NCBI GenBank assembly: GCA_036231565.1
Contig: JAZAHA010000058.1
Location: forward strand, 107,512-171,511
Direction of reading: 5' to 3'
From: Maricaulis sp036231565
GTDB lineage: Bacteria > Pseudomonadota > Alphaproteobacteria > Caulobacterales > Maricaulaceae
Length of the DNA: 64,000 bases
The notes beneath the pieces are model-generated. The model saw nothing but the letters and a program-made list of their open reading frames with translations. It had not been told where the DNA came from and ran no database searches. Position 1 is the stretch's first letter. Every line of letters begins with the position of its first letter. This document shows positions 24,739 through 34,634 of the stretch, one piece after another. The translations under genes and the position numbers were made by a program.

Positions 24739-26448
24739 GTGACCTTCAAACTCGTTCCCGTTCTGGCATTGCTGGTAACCGGTCCTGCCTTCGCCGATCC
24801 GCTGGCCCGGATCGAGGGCGTGTCGGATGCGTCCCTGCGGGCGGCGCTGGAAACCGCGATCGGCGAGCGCGAAGCGCAGACCGGCGGCGTTTCCAGCGCC
24901 CTGAGAGACGCCCGGACCGCGGCCGATCGCGCCCGCCGGCTGCTGCGCTCACGCGGCTATTACGCAGCGACGCTGGACCCCATGATCGGTCCGCAGCAGG
25001 AAGCGGTTGTCCAGATCACCCCCGGTCCGGTGTTCATCATCGCCGACATTGCAACAGAAACCGGCGGCGATGAGAACGCCCGCGCCACGGCCCGGGATGC
25101 GATCGGCCTCCAGACCGGAACGCCCCTGCGGGCCCAGTCTGTGATCGATGCCGAGGCGCAGGGGCTCGTTGCCCTGCATAATTCCGGCTGGCCTGACGCC
25201 CGGATCGAGGAACGGCGCGTCGTGGTCGACCACGCCACCGAAGAGGGCCGCATCACCTTCCGCTACGCACCGGGACCGTGGTCGACCTATGGCGAGATCG
25301 AGCGGGATACGGGTCCGTGGAACCCGCAATTCATCGCCCGCATGTCGCCCTTTACCACCGGCGCTCCTGCCAATCGCGAAGAGATACTGGAATACCAGAG
25401 GCGCCTGAACGAGCTGGACAGTGTCGGCACGGCCGACATCACGCTGGGCCCGGTCGGCGAAGACGGCAACCGGCCGGTCGATGTCGAACTCACACCCTCG
25501 GCCCGGCATTCCATCGAGACCGGACTGAGCTATTCCACCAGCGAAGGCGGCGGCGGCAATGTCAGCTGGATCCGGCGCAATCTGCGCGGCAATGACGAAA
25601 CCCTGACCCTGTCGGCCGGGATCGCAACGCTGAACCAGTCATTGCTGGCCAGCGTGTCACGTCCGCACTGGCGGCGCTTCGACCAGACCCTGCGCCTGCA
25701 TGCCGGTCTGGTCAGCGAGGACACGGACGCCTACCAGCAGGAAGAGGCCGAGATCGGTGTGGAGGTCACCCGGCGCGACGGCCGGCGGACCTATGGTATC
25801 GGCCCCCATATCGACTGGTCGCGCGTCACCGATGCGGTCGGCGAACGCGACGTCATCACGGCCGCCGTCGATCTGGTCGCTGGCTATGATTCCCGTCCGG
25901 ACCCGCTCGATCCGGACAGCGGAATCTATGGCATGGTCCAGGTGACGCCCGCGGCGACGCTGGGCGATTGCGGCTGCCAGTATGTGCGTCTGGAAGGACG
26001 GGCGCGTACCTACTACCGGCTCAACGACACCATTGTGGCAGCGCTGCGCATGCGGGTCGGGTCTGTCTTCGGCGCCTCGGCAACGGCCATGCCCGCCGAC
26101 CAGCGCTTCTATGCCGGCGGCGGCGGTTCGGCGCGCGGTTTCGACTATCAGTCCCTCAGCCCGCTGGCGTCGGACGGGACACCCTTCGGCGGGATTTCCG
26201 TCGTCGAGACGAGCGCCGAGCTGCGCTGGCGCGTACGCGAGCGATGGGGTGTGGTCGGGTTTGTCGACTCGGCCATGGCCTCCAGCGACCGCCAGCCGGA
26301 CCTCTCCAATCTGCGTACCGCGGTCGGCGTGGGCGTGCGCTACTACTTCGACTTCGCCCCCGTGCGGGTCGACATCGCCACACCGCTGGACCGGCGTGAC
26401 GGCGAAGATCCCGTGCAGATCTATTTCAGCCTCGGCCAGGCTTTCTGA
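24739..26448 (+). CDS. tamA: TamA-like outer-membrane BamA-family protein
   Basis: This 569-residue outer-membrane protein starts with a signal peptide (MTFKLVPVLALLVTGPAFA). POTRA-type domains span roughly residues 22-250, and a 16-strand BamA/TamA-like barrel follows. The barrel motif GGGGSARGFDY corresponds to the conserved (V)RGF/Y loop-6 motif. Together with TamB it forms the translocation and assembly module that inserts outer-membrane proteins. The start is a GTG with no strong Shine-Dalgarno sequence; no ATG upstream is in frame with the signal peptide. tamB follows after only 3 bases. Confidence 0.9.
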   Translation: MTFKLVPVLALLVTGPAFADPLARIEGVSDASLRAALETAIGEREAQTGGVSSALRDARTAADRARRLLRSRGYYAATLDPMIGPQQEAVVQITPGPVFIIADIATETGGDENARATARDAIGLQTGTPLRAQSVIDAEAQGLVALHNSGWPDARIEERRVVVDHATEEGRITFRYAPGPWSTYGEIERDTGPWNPQFIARMSPFTTGAPANREEILEYQRRLNELDSVGTADITLGPVGEDGNRPVDVELTPSARHSIETGLSYSTSEGGGGNVSWIRRNLRGNDETLTLSAGIATLNQSLLASVSRPHWRRFDQTLRLHAGLVSEDTDAYQQEEAEIGVEVTRRDGRRTYGIGPHIDWSRVTDAVGERDVITAAVDLVAGYDSRPDPLDPDSGIYGMVQVTPAATLGDCGCQYVRLEGRARTYYRLNDTIVAALRMRVGSVFGASATAMPADQRFYAGGGGSARGFDYQSLSPLASDGTPFGGISVVETSAELRWRVRERWGVVGFVDSAMASSDRQPDLSNLRTAVGVGVRYYFDFAPVRVDIATPLDRRDGEDPVQIYFSLGQAF

Positions 26449-26451
26449 TCC

Positions 26452-29400
26452 ATGACAGCGCGCCAGGTCATAGTCCGCATCCTGCGCTGGAGCGCGGTCA
26501 CGATCGTGATCCTCGCCGCGCTCGTGGCCGGACTGCGTCTGGCAGCAGGCGGTGCGCCGGGGCGTTGGCTGGTAGCCAGCCAGCTGGACGGCCGCGAGAT
26601 CGGCGGCCAGACGATTGCCATCGAGGGCCTGTCCGGTGACCCGCTGTCCCGTCTGCATCTGGGCCGGCTGACACTCGCCGATGCCGACGGCGTCTGGCTG
26701 ACGGCCGAGGACATCAGCCTCGACTGGCAGGCCTCAAGCCTGTTGTTCAAACCGTACCGGGTCCGCAGCATCAGTGCGGCCCGGGTCGACATCTCAAGGC
26801 GGCCGGCCGGGCGTGACGACACGCCAGACAGCGATGGCGGCCTGCCAGACCTGCCGGACCTCATCCTGGGTGAGCTGACCATCGCGGAACTTGCCCTTGC
26901 CGAAGGCGTCGCGGGACCGGCATCGCGCCTGCGTATCCACGCGTCGGCCGAGACCGGTGCGGGCGACGGCGCCCGCCTCTATCTGAACGCCGAACGGATC
27001 GACGCCGAGGGCGACCGTCTTGCCGCCGACCTGCGCGTCGATGCCAGCGGTATCGCCGGCACGCTGGACGCCTACGGCGCTGCCGATGGACCGCTCGCCA
27101 GCCTGCTGCGCCTGTCGGGTCGCACGATCCACGCCGAAGGCGAGATAGCGGGCGATGGCGATGCGGGTGAAGGCAATATCGTCCTGCGGGCCGGCGTGCA
27201 GGAGATGGCGCGGGGCCGGGTCAACTGGACGGAACGCACATGGCGCGCCGAGGGCCGGGTCGACATCCGGGGCTGGGGTCTGGTGCCGGAAAGCTATCGC
27301 GACCTGGCGGGTGACGCCGACATTGTCGCCGAGGGGAGCCGCGAGGCCGGCCTCTCCTTCACCCGCCTCCAAGCCGAGACCAGCAGCGGCTCCGCCACCC
27401 TCGCCCCGGCCGGCGAGAATGTCTGGACGGTCAGCGCTCACGCCGGAGCCGGCACGATCGCGGCGCTCACGTCCGGACGCGTGGCAGCCCGCGCGGCACG
27501 CTGGTCCGGCCGGGTCGAGACAGGCGGCGGACTGCGGCTGGACGGTGAGCTCACCGCGGACGCGCTGGCTGTCGACTATGTCACGGCGGAACAGGTCTCC
27601 GGCCCGGTCACGGTGGTGCGCCGCGAAGGGCGCTACATGATCGAGAGCCGGCTGGACCTGCAATCGCCGCACCTGGCTGTCGAACAGGCCGCCCCCCTGA
27701 TCGGCGACACGGCGACGCTGGATTTTGCCGGCACCTGGGACGGGCAAGGCCGCGCGCTGGAGATCGACCGCCTGGCCGTCGAGACGGATCATGCGCGCCT
27801 GGACGCCTCCGGCCGCTACCCGCTTGGCGAAGACGATCCCACGCTGGATGCGGTTCTGGCGATCAACGACATTGCCCGCCTCACATCGCGCGCATCGGGC
27901 CCGGCCCGCCTGACCCTGAACGCACAATCCTGGCAAAGCGCACACCTGGGCATCGACGCAGCCTCTGTCGTCTGGGACCCGGCCTATGCAGACCTGCTGC
28001 AGGACCTGGAGGGTGAAGTGACGGTCGCGCGCGCGGAGGACGGCTGGCAGATGCGCGACATCCGCGCCCGCGCCAACGGCGTAGACCTTTCCGGCCAGGG
28101 ACAGGCACGCGGCCAGGGCTGGACAGCCGAGGGTGATCTCGCCCTGTCCGGCCAGCTGCCCCTCGAGGCCGCACAGATCGACGGCGCCCTGGCCACGGCG
28201 TTCCGTGTCAACGCCGCCGGAAACGGACGCATCGAGATCCGCACGGCGACACGCAGCAATGCCATTACCGCCGGCCAACTCACGGTCAACGAACCCAATC
28301 TCGCAATCGAGACGATCTGGCAGGACGGCAACCTGACGGCGGACTGGATCCTGGAGGCGACGCGCAACGGCAAGCCGGTCCGCATGACTGGCGCCGTCAC
28401 CCATGCCGGCGATACCTGGTCGGCGCGTATCGATGAGAGCCTGATCGGACCCTTCCGGGTGTCGGCCTCGGCCGAGCAGACGACACAACGGCTCGACGCC
28501 GCCTTCAACATGGAGCTGGGCGACCGGGCCCGCTCCAGCATCCGATATTCCGCCTCACCGGACGCCCCGCGCGACGGTGTGCTGGATGCCGAACTCATCG
28601 TATCCGGTCACTCGTTCTCGGGCGGCTACCTGGCCGAGGCGACGCTGCGGCTGGACGGTCCCCTGTCGGACATGGCTGTACGAACGACCGCGACCGGACG
28701 CCTGCGCAGTCCGCTGACCCTCAATGCCGCCGGCCGTCTGGGCATCAGTGAGGACGGTGCCGTATCGCTGAGCCTCAGCCCGTCGGGCCGCTGGAGCATC
28801 CATCGGATCCGCACCGCCGAACCGATCACGCTCGAGTATGCCAATGGCGATTACCGCGCCGGAGGTGCCACCACGATCGGCGACGGCACACTGTCCTGGC
28901 GCTATGCCCGTACCGGCAGCCAGGCTGAACTGGAGGCCGGGCTTGCCGGACTGCCCGTCACCGTCATTGCCGATATCACCGCCTTCCCGCCGGCGGCGGG
29001 CATGCTCTCCGGCGAGGTCCGGCTGGAACGTATCGACGGCCTCTGGCAAGGCGGTGCCGAGCTGGGCATTGAAGACCTCGCAGCGCTTGCAGCCGACAGC
29101 GCACAGCCCGTCGACGCCGGTCTCGTCCTCGACGTCGCCGAAGACGCCCGTGTCGAGGTGACGCTGACCGGCAACGATCTCGCCGGCAATGCCACCCTCG
29201 TGCGGGAAGGTCCTACGCCCCGCCTCGCCATGCTGGCCGGCGAGGATGGCAGCCCGGTCTCCGGCCGGTTGCGCCTTCGCGGCGATATTGGCGACCTCGC
29301 AGCCCTGCTTGTGCCGCCGGAAGCCCGTGTCGATGGTGGCGAGCTGGTGGCCGAGGTCGACCTCGCCGGCGTCCGCGGCGCGCCGGAACTGGCCGGCCGT

Positions 29401-30513
29401 CTGCAGCTCTCCGGCGGCCAGGTCACCGCTGCAGCAACGGGCGCCACGATCCGCGACCTGGAGATCATCGCAACCTTCGACGGCAGCGGCCTGGAACTGA
29501 CCCGATTGTCCGCGAGCGATGGCAATGGCGGGCGGCTGACAGGGTCTGGCATCGTGCGCCTGCCTGCCGAAGGTCCCCGCGGCGAAGCCGAACTCGACTT
29601 CAACCAGTTCCAGGCAGCCCGTCTGGGCGACATGACCATCCAGGCGACCGGCAATGCCAACCTGGCGCTTGATGACCGGGGTCTGCTGATTTCCGGTGCG
29701 GCAAATGTCGACCGCGCCCGTATTCGTCCCTCGATGAACGGTGCGGCCTCGATCCCGGAAATCGACGTGCAGGAGATCAACCTGCCCAAGGGACGTCAGA
29801 GCTATTCACGCAGCGTGTTGCCGATGCGGCTCGATTATTCCATCGAGGCAGACCGCAACATCTACATCACCTCCTCCACCTTCTCGTCGGAATGGGGACT
29901 GGACCTCAACGCCAGTGGCGCTGTCGGCAAGCCAGAACTGAACGGCCGGGCCATGCTGCTCGACGGTACGGCCTTCGTCTTCAATCGCCGCTTCCGGCTG
30001 CAGGGCGGCGAAGTCCGTTTCGACGGCGCACCGGAGAATGCCCGCGTTGACTTGACCGCAGCACATGAGCGCACCGGCTTTTCCGCGACAGCACGAATAG
30101 AGGGCCCGGTCAGAAGTCCGCGTGTGACCCTGAGCAGCGATCCTGCGCTGCCGGAAGACGAGATTCTGTCGCGCCTGCTGTTCGACGAGTCGGTGAGCGA
30201 GCTGGGCGCGTTCGAAGCGGCGCAGCTGGCAGCCCAGCTTTCCGGGCAGAGCCTTTTGAATATTGTCGGCCAGCTGCGCGATCTCGCCGGGATCGACCGG
30301 CTGTCCGTCTCGACGGACTCCGATGGCAATATCGCCGTCACCGGCGGCGTCCGGCTGGGCGACAACGTCTATGTGGAGGTGGGCACCGGCAGCACGTCGG
30401 CGCTCGGGCAAGCGCTGGTCGAATGGCAGCTGACGCCCGACCTGAGCGTGCTCTCGCGCCTCTCTGCCGATACTGACGCCTCGATCGCGATCCGCTGGCG
30501 GCGCGACTACTAG
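26452..30513 (+). CDS. tamB: Translocation and assembly module subunit TamB
   Basis: This 1353-residue AsmA/TamB-like periplasm-spanning protein has one N-terminal signal anchor (about residues 8-30, AVTIVILAALVAGLRLA). A very long repetitive beta-rich region follows, and a conserved C-terminal TamB domain ends the protein. The C-terminal block DEILSRLLFDESVSELG is diagnostic. It lies 3 bases after tamA, so the two are co-translated. Its role is envelope assembly together with TamA, possibly including phospholipid transport, as shown for relatives. Confidence 0.92.
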   Translation: MTARQVIVRILRWSAVTIVILAALVAGLRLAAGGAPGRWLVASQLDGREIGGQTIAIEGLSGDPLSRLHLGRLTLADADGVWLTAEDISLDWQASSLLFKPYRVRSISAARVDISRRPAGRDDTPDSDGGLPDLPDLILGELTIAELALAEGVAGPASRLRIHASAETGAGDGARLYLNAERIDAEGDRLAADLRVDASGIAGTLDAYGAADGPLASLLRLSGRTIHAEGEIAGDGDAGEGNIVLRAGVQEMARGRVNWTERTWRAEGRVDIRGWGLVPESYRDLAGDADIVAEGSREAGLSFTRLQAETSSGSATLAPAGENVWTVSAHAGAGTIAALTSGRVAARAARWSGRVETGGGLRLDGELTADALAVDYVTAEQVSGPVTVVRREGRYMIESRLDLQSPHLAVEQAAPLIGDTATLDFAGTWDGQGRALEIDRLAVETDHARLDASGRYPLGEDDPTLDAVLAINDIARLTSRASGPARLTLNAQSWQSAHLGIDAASVVWDPAYADLLQDLEGEVTVARAEDGWQMRDIRARANGVDLSGQGQARGQGWTAEGDLALSGQLPLEAAQIDGALATAFRVNAAGNGRIEIRTATRSNAITAGQLTVNEPNLAIETIWQDGNLTADWILEATRNGKPVRMTGAVTHAGDTWSARIDESLIGPFRVSASAEQTTQRLDAAFNMELGDRARSSIRYSASPDAPRDGVLDAELIVSGHSFSGGYLAEATLRLDGPLSDMAVRTTATGRLRSPLTLNAAGRLGISEDGAVSLSLSPSGRWSIHRIRTAEPITLEYANGDYRAGGATTIGDGTLSWRYARTGSQAELEAGLAGLPVTVIADITAFPPAAGMLSGEVRLERIDGLWQGGAELGIEDLAALAADSAQPVDAGLVLDVAEDARVEVTLTGNDLAGNATLVREGPTPRLAMLAGEDGSPVSGRLRLRGDIGDLAALLVPPEARVDGGELVAEVDLAGVRGAPELAGRLQLSGGQVTAAATGATIRDLEIIATFDGSGLELTRLSASDGNGGRLTGSGIVRLPAEGPRGEAELDFNQFQAARLGDMTIQATGNANLALDDRGLLISGAANVDRARIRPSMNGAASIPEIDVQEINLPKGRQSYSRSVLPMRLDYSIEADRNIYITSSTFSSEWGLDLNASGAVGKPELNGRAMLLDGTAFVFNRRFRLQGGEVRFDGAPENARVDLTAAHERTGFSATARIEGPVRSPRVTLSSDPALPEDEILSRLLFDESVSELGAFEAAQLAAQLSGQSLLNIVGQLRDLAGIDRLSVSTDSDGNIAVTGGVRLGDNVYVEVGTGSTSALGQALVEWQLTPDLSVLSRLSADTDASIAIRWRRDY

Positions 30514-30614
30514 CACAGCTTTCCGTCAGGCCGCTCCCTTCCCGGTCCTTGCCTGTCTGCCCGGCCGGGGTTAGGCAGGTATCAGCGCAATTCACCCGGA
30601 TCACCGCCAAACGC

Positions 30615-31652
30615 ATGAAGAGCTTCCTTCTTTCGATCATCAAGCCGAGCGGGCTCTGGGCCCGGATACTGGTCTTCGCAACACTCGCCGGGATCGTTGC
30701 CGCCGGCCTGACCGGCCATTTCGAGTTGTTGCGCCAGTATCTCGACACCGACGGCCTGACCTACCAGGTCGGCGATGTGCGGATCAGCGCCTACAGCGTC
30801 CTGCGCGGCATACTGGTTCTGGCGCTGGTTTTCTGGACAGCCGCAATCCTGTCGGACCTGATCGAGAAGCGCCTCGCCCATCTCAGCCGGATGCGCAAGA
30901 CGACCCGGGTGCTCGTCACCAAGGTCTTCCAGATCGCCCTCTACATCCTGTCCGGTCTCGTCGCACTGGACCTGATCGGGCTCGATCTCACCACCCTCAC
31001 TGTCTTCGGCGGGGCGCTGGGTATCGGTCTCGGCTTCGGATTGCAGAAAGTCGCGTCGAACTTCGTGAGCGGCCTGATCCTGCTGTTCGAACGCTCGGTT
31101 GAGCAGGACGACCTGATCGAACTCCCGGACGGCACAAGCGGCTATGTGCGTCGCTCGAGCGCCCGCTTCATCCTGATCGAGACCTTCGACGGCAAGGAAG
31201 TGCTGGTCCCGAACGAGGACTTCATCACCAACCGGGTCACCAACTGGACCCTGTCCAGCTCGAAGGCGCGGGTCGAGGTGCCGGTCGGCGTCGCCTACGG
31301 CTCGGATCTGGAAAAGGTCCATGCGCTGATGCTGGAAGCCGCGCGCGAACACCCGCGCTGTCTCGGGGACCCGGAACCTGTTTGCTTCCTGCGCACCTTC
31401 GGCGACAGCTCGATCAACTTCCTGCTCTATTTCTGGGTCGCCAATATCATCGACGGCCGGATGGCGCCGCAGAGCGAGGTGATGTTCGCGATCTGGCGGA
31501 AATTCCGCGAGCAGGGCATCGAAATTCCATTCCCGCAGCGCGACCTTCATATTCGCACCGGGCTGCCCGGCCGTGACGCCCCCTTCCGCGAACCCCGCTG
31601 GAGCGGCGAACCGGACGAAGCAAGCGGCAACAGCGAGGGCAGTGATGCCTGA
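30615..31652 (+). CDS. MscS-family mechanosensitive ion channel
   Basis: This 345-residue inner-membrane channel has about three to four transmembrane helices in the first ~150 residues. The pore-lining helix region is GALGIGLGFGLQKVASNF, and a cytoplasmic MscS beta/alpha domain follows (VPNEDFITNRVTNWT). It opens upon membrane tension to protect against osmotic downshift. The ATG at 30615 (MKSFLLSIIK) is chosen because it precedes the first helix; the Shine-Dalgarno sequence is weak. Its stop overlaps the start of the next gene by 8 bases. Confidence 0.9.
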   Translation: MKSFLLSIIKPSGLWARILVFATLAGIVAAGLTGHFELLRQYLDTDGLTYQVGDVRISAYSVLRGILVLALVFWTAAILSDLIEKRLAHLSRMRKTTRVLVTKVFQIALYILSGLVALDLIGLDLTTLTVFGGALGIGLGFGLQKVASNFVSGLILLFERSVEQDDLIELPDGTSGYVRRSSARFILIETFDGKEVLVPNEDFITNRVTNWTLSSSKARVEVPVGVAYGSDLEKVHALMLEAAREHPRCLGDPEPVCFLRTFGDSSINFLLYFWVANIIDGRMAPQSEVMFAIWRKFREQGIEIPFPQRDLHIRTGLPGRDAPFREPRWSGEPDEASGNSEGSDA

Positions 31653-32622
31653 CAGCAGCGCCATCCTTTACGCCGCCACCATCAATGGTGACGGATCCGG
31701 CACGCGATTGTCGCAGGACGAAGCCTCCAGCCATGCCCGCGACGACGATCTGGCCTGGGTTCACCTCGACGGGCGCCATCCCGACACTCGCCGCTGGATA
31801 GAGACAGAGCTGGACTATCTGGATCCGCTCGCCATCGATGCCCTGCTCGCCGAGGAGACCCGCCCGCGCCTTGTGGAATTCGAGCGCGGCGCGCTGCTGA
31901 TCCTGCGCGGCGTCAATCTCAACCAGGACGCGCAGCCAGAGGACATGGTGTCGATCCGACTTTGGGTCGATGCCCATCGCATTGTCTCGGTTCAGTTGCG
32001 CACGCTCAAGGCGGTGCGCGATATCCAGGACCGGCTCGATACCGGTACCGGCCCGAAGCATTCAGGCGATTTCATCGCCACATTGTCGACCCGCCTGTTC
32101 GAACGGATGGAGCCGGTGATGACGGATCTTCACGTCGCCCTCGACGATGTCGAGGAAGAGGTGATGGACTCGCCGTCGGTCGAGGAGCGCCAGACCATCG
32201 TCACCCTGCGCCGGCAGGCGATCATCTTCCGGCGCTATTTCGCGCCCCAGCGGGATGTGATTGCGCAACTGCGCGCGCTTGATTTCGCCTGGCTCGATGT
32301 GCCTGCCAAACGCCGGTTACAGGAAAATCTCGACCGGATCACCCGTTATCTGGAAGACCTCGACGCCATTCGCGAACGCGCTCAGATCGTCAAGGACGAG
32401 CTGGCCAACGCGCTTGCCGACCGGATGAACAAGACGCTCTACGTGCTCTCGCTCGTCGCCGCGATCTTCCTGCCGCTGGGCTTCCTGACCGGCCTTCTGG
32501 GCATCAATGTCGGCGGCATGCCCGGCGCCGATTCCGGTACCGCCTTCTGGCTCGTCACCGGCCTGATGGCCGCCATCGGCGCCGGGCAGGTTCTGTTCTT
32601 CCGCCTGATGAAATGGCTCTGA
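31645..32622 (+). CDS. zntB: CorA/ZntB-family divalent metal transporter
   Basis: This 325-residue transporter has a large cytoplasmic N-terminal domain and two C-terminal transmembrane helices. The loop between them reads GINVGGMPG; the GxN followed by (V)GG(I/M)PG is typical of ZntB-type zinc transporters rather than GMN-type CorA magnesium channels. The ATG at 31645 lies inside the end of the mscS gene (8-base overlap) with AGGG five bases upstream, so translation is probably coupled. It converges on the BCCT gene with 9 bases between. Metal specificity is inferred. Confidence 0.85.
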   Translation: MPDSSAILYAATINGDGSGTRLSQDEASSHARDDDLAWVHLDGRHPDTRRWIETELDYLDPLAIDALLAEETRPRLVEFERGALLILRGVNLNQDAQPEDMVSIRLWVDAHRIVSVQLRTLKAVRDIQDRLDTGTGPKHSGDFIATLSTRLFERMEPVMTDLHVALDDVEEEVMDSPSVEERQTIVTLRRQAIIFRRYFAPQRDVIAQLRALDFAWLDVPAKRRLQENLDRITRYLEDLDAIRERAQIVKDELANALADRMNKTLYVLSLVAAIFLPLGFLTGLLGINVGGMPGADSGTAFWLVTGLMAAIGAGQVLFFRLMKWL

Positions 32623-32631
32623 CCGGTCGCC

Positions 32632-34605
32632 TCACCGTGTGTGCGCGATGTGGTAGAGCCATTGCAGGTGGCGCTCGAAATTGCGCAGCACCTCGCGGAT
32701 GATCTGCACCTTGGAAAAGCCGTAGACACAGTAGTGCTGCCCGCCGTCGGAGAGCACCACCTCGGCACGGGCGAATTCCTCCTCGCTCCTGGCCGGGTCA
32801 CGGCCAGGCTCCCCCTCTTCCTCGGGCGTTGCAAAATAGGGCTCGTCGTAAAGGCGCCGCTCGACCCGGAACACGAATTCCGGCCGATCCTCATCCTTCA
32901 CGCGCATGGAAGCGCAGCCGCGGGCCTGGTCGAGTTCTGTCTCGTAGCCGTATTTCTTCAGCTCCTCGGCCACCGACTCCAGCGCCGGCATCACCGTCTC
33001 CTCGATATAGACATCGACTTCTTTCCCGGTCGGCCGCGAAAACATCATGCGCAGCCGGGCTTTCCAGGGCACAGCAGCGCCTTCGACCGGCAATTGGGTG
33101 GCGGTCTTACGCCCGGCCCGGCGGGCGGTCTCCACCGACCAGGCCCGGAACAGGCCGACAAAGGCGAGCATGATCACCAGGGTGAAAGGCAGCGCCGCCG
33201 CTATTGTTGCCGACTGCAGCGCACCGAGGCCGCCCACCATCAGCAGGACAGCCGCCACCACACCTTCCAGCAGGGCCCAGAAGAGGCGCTGGGAGACCGG
33301 CGGGTTGAGCGACCCGCCCGAAGCCAGGGTGGATTTCACCAGCGATCCGGAATCCGACGATGTGACGAAAAAGGTTGCCACCAGGACGATCGCCAGAACC
33401 GAGGTCAGGCCCGACAGGGGCAGATTGTCGAGGAAAGCGAACAGGGCCAGCTCGCTTTGCCCGTTGCGTACCGCGTCGACCATCGGCTCGGCCAGCCCGG
33501 CCAGGGCCAGACGCAGGGCGCTGTCGCCATAGACCGTCATCCAGAAGAAGGTGAACAGCGTCGGGCCGAGGAGCACGCCGAAGATGAACTCGCGCACCGT
33601 CCGGCCGCGCGAAATGCGCGCGATGAACATGCCCACGAAGGGCGACCAGGAGATCCACCAGCCCCAGTAGAACAGGGTCCAGTCACTCACCCACACACCG
33701 TCGCCATAGGCGTCGACATTGAAGGTCAGCGTCGCCAGCTGGTCGAGATAGTCACCGATATTCTGCACGAAGGCGCTGATCAGGAAGAGCGTCGGGCCTG
33801 CCAGCAGCACGAACAGGATGAGGGCGATGGCGAGATAGAGGTTCAGCTCGCTCAGCCGCTTGATGCCCGCGTCGAGGCCGGCCACCACGGAGAGCGTGGC
33901 GAGCGCCGTGATGCCGGCGATCAGCGCCAGCTGCACGACCGGCGCGATGGGGATGTCGAACAGCGTGTTCAGGCCGGCATTGATCTGGGTGACGCCGAAG
34001 CCCAGCGAGGTGGCGACACCGAACAGCGTGCCCAGCACGGCGATGGTGTCGACGGCGTGGCCGATCGGACCGTAGATGCGGTCGCCGATCAGCGGGTAGA
34101 GCGCAGAGCGGATCGTCAGCGGCAGGCCGTGGCGGTAAGTGAAATAGGCAAGGCTCAACCCGACGACGACATAGATCCCCCAGGCATGGACACCCCAGTG
34201 GAAGAAGGTCAGCACAATGGCCTGGCGCGCGGACTCCAGCGTCTCCGGATCACCGTCGGGCGGGGTGAGATAATGGGTCAGCGGCTCGGCCACGCCGAAG
34301 AACATCAGGCCGATCCCCATCCCCGCCGAGAACAGCATCGCGAACCAGGGCGCAAACCCGTATTCCGGCTCGCTGTCGTCCGGACCCAGCTTGATCCGCC
34401 CCCAGTCGGAGAAGGCGACGACGATCAGCGCGATCAGGAAGAAGCCCACCCCGACGGAGTAGAGCCAGCCGGTGGTTTCGGTGATCGCATTGCGCAGGCC
34501 CGTAAAGGCCGCCTCCGCCGAGTCGCCGGCCAGCACCGCATAGGCGACCCCGGCAAGGACCAGGGCAGCAGCGGGGAAGAAGACGGCGGGTTCGATCTTT
34601 TTCAT
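32632..34605 (-). CDS. BCCT-family betaine/choline/carnitine transporter
   Basis: This 657-residue inner-membrane transporter has about 12 helices and the BCCT signature GWWISWSPFVGMFIARISRG. A cytoplasmic C-terminal extension of about 150 residues resembles BetT-type proteins, where such tails sense osmotic conditions. It probably imports compatible solutes by sodium or proton symport. The start at 34605 has GAGGA eight bases upstream and precedes the first helix. It follows the TPR-sulfotransferase gene by 29 bases on the same strand. Confidence 0.92.
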   Translation of the reverse strand: MKKIEPAVFFPAAALVLAGVAYAVLAGDSAEAAFTGLRNAITETTGWLYSVGVGFFLIALIVVAFSDWGRIKLGPDDSEPEYGFAPWFAMLFSAGMGIGLMFFGVAEPLTHYLTPPDGDPETLESARQAIVLTFFHWGVHAWGIYVVVGLSLAYFTYRHGLPLTIRSALYPLIGDRIYGPIGHAVDTIAVLGTLFGVATSLGFGVTQINAGLNTLFDIPIAPVVQLALIAGITALATLSVVAGLDAGIKRLSELNLYLAIALILFVLLAGPTLFLISAFVQNIGDYLDQLATLTFNVDAYGDGVWVSDWTLFYWGWWISWSPFVGMFIARISRGRTVREFIFGVLLGPTLFTFFWMTVYGDSALRLALAGLAEPMVDAVRNGQSELALFAFLDNLPLSGLTSVLAIVLVATFFVTSSDSGSLVKSTLASGGSLNPPVSQRLFWALLEGVVAAVLLMVGGLGALQSATIAAALPFTLVIMLAFVGLFRAWSVETARRAGRKTATQLPVEGAAVPWKARLRMMFSRPTGKEVDVYIEETVMPALESVAEELKKYGYETELDQARGCASMRVKDEDRPEFVFRVERRLYDEPYFATPEEEGEPGRDPARSEEEFARAEVVLSDGGQHYCVYGFSKVQIIREVLRNFERHLQWLYHIAHTR

Positions 34606-34634
34606 GGGATCAGTCCTCGCTTTCGCGGCGTGTG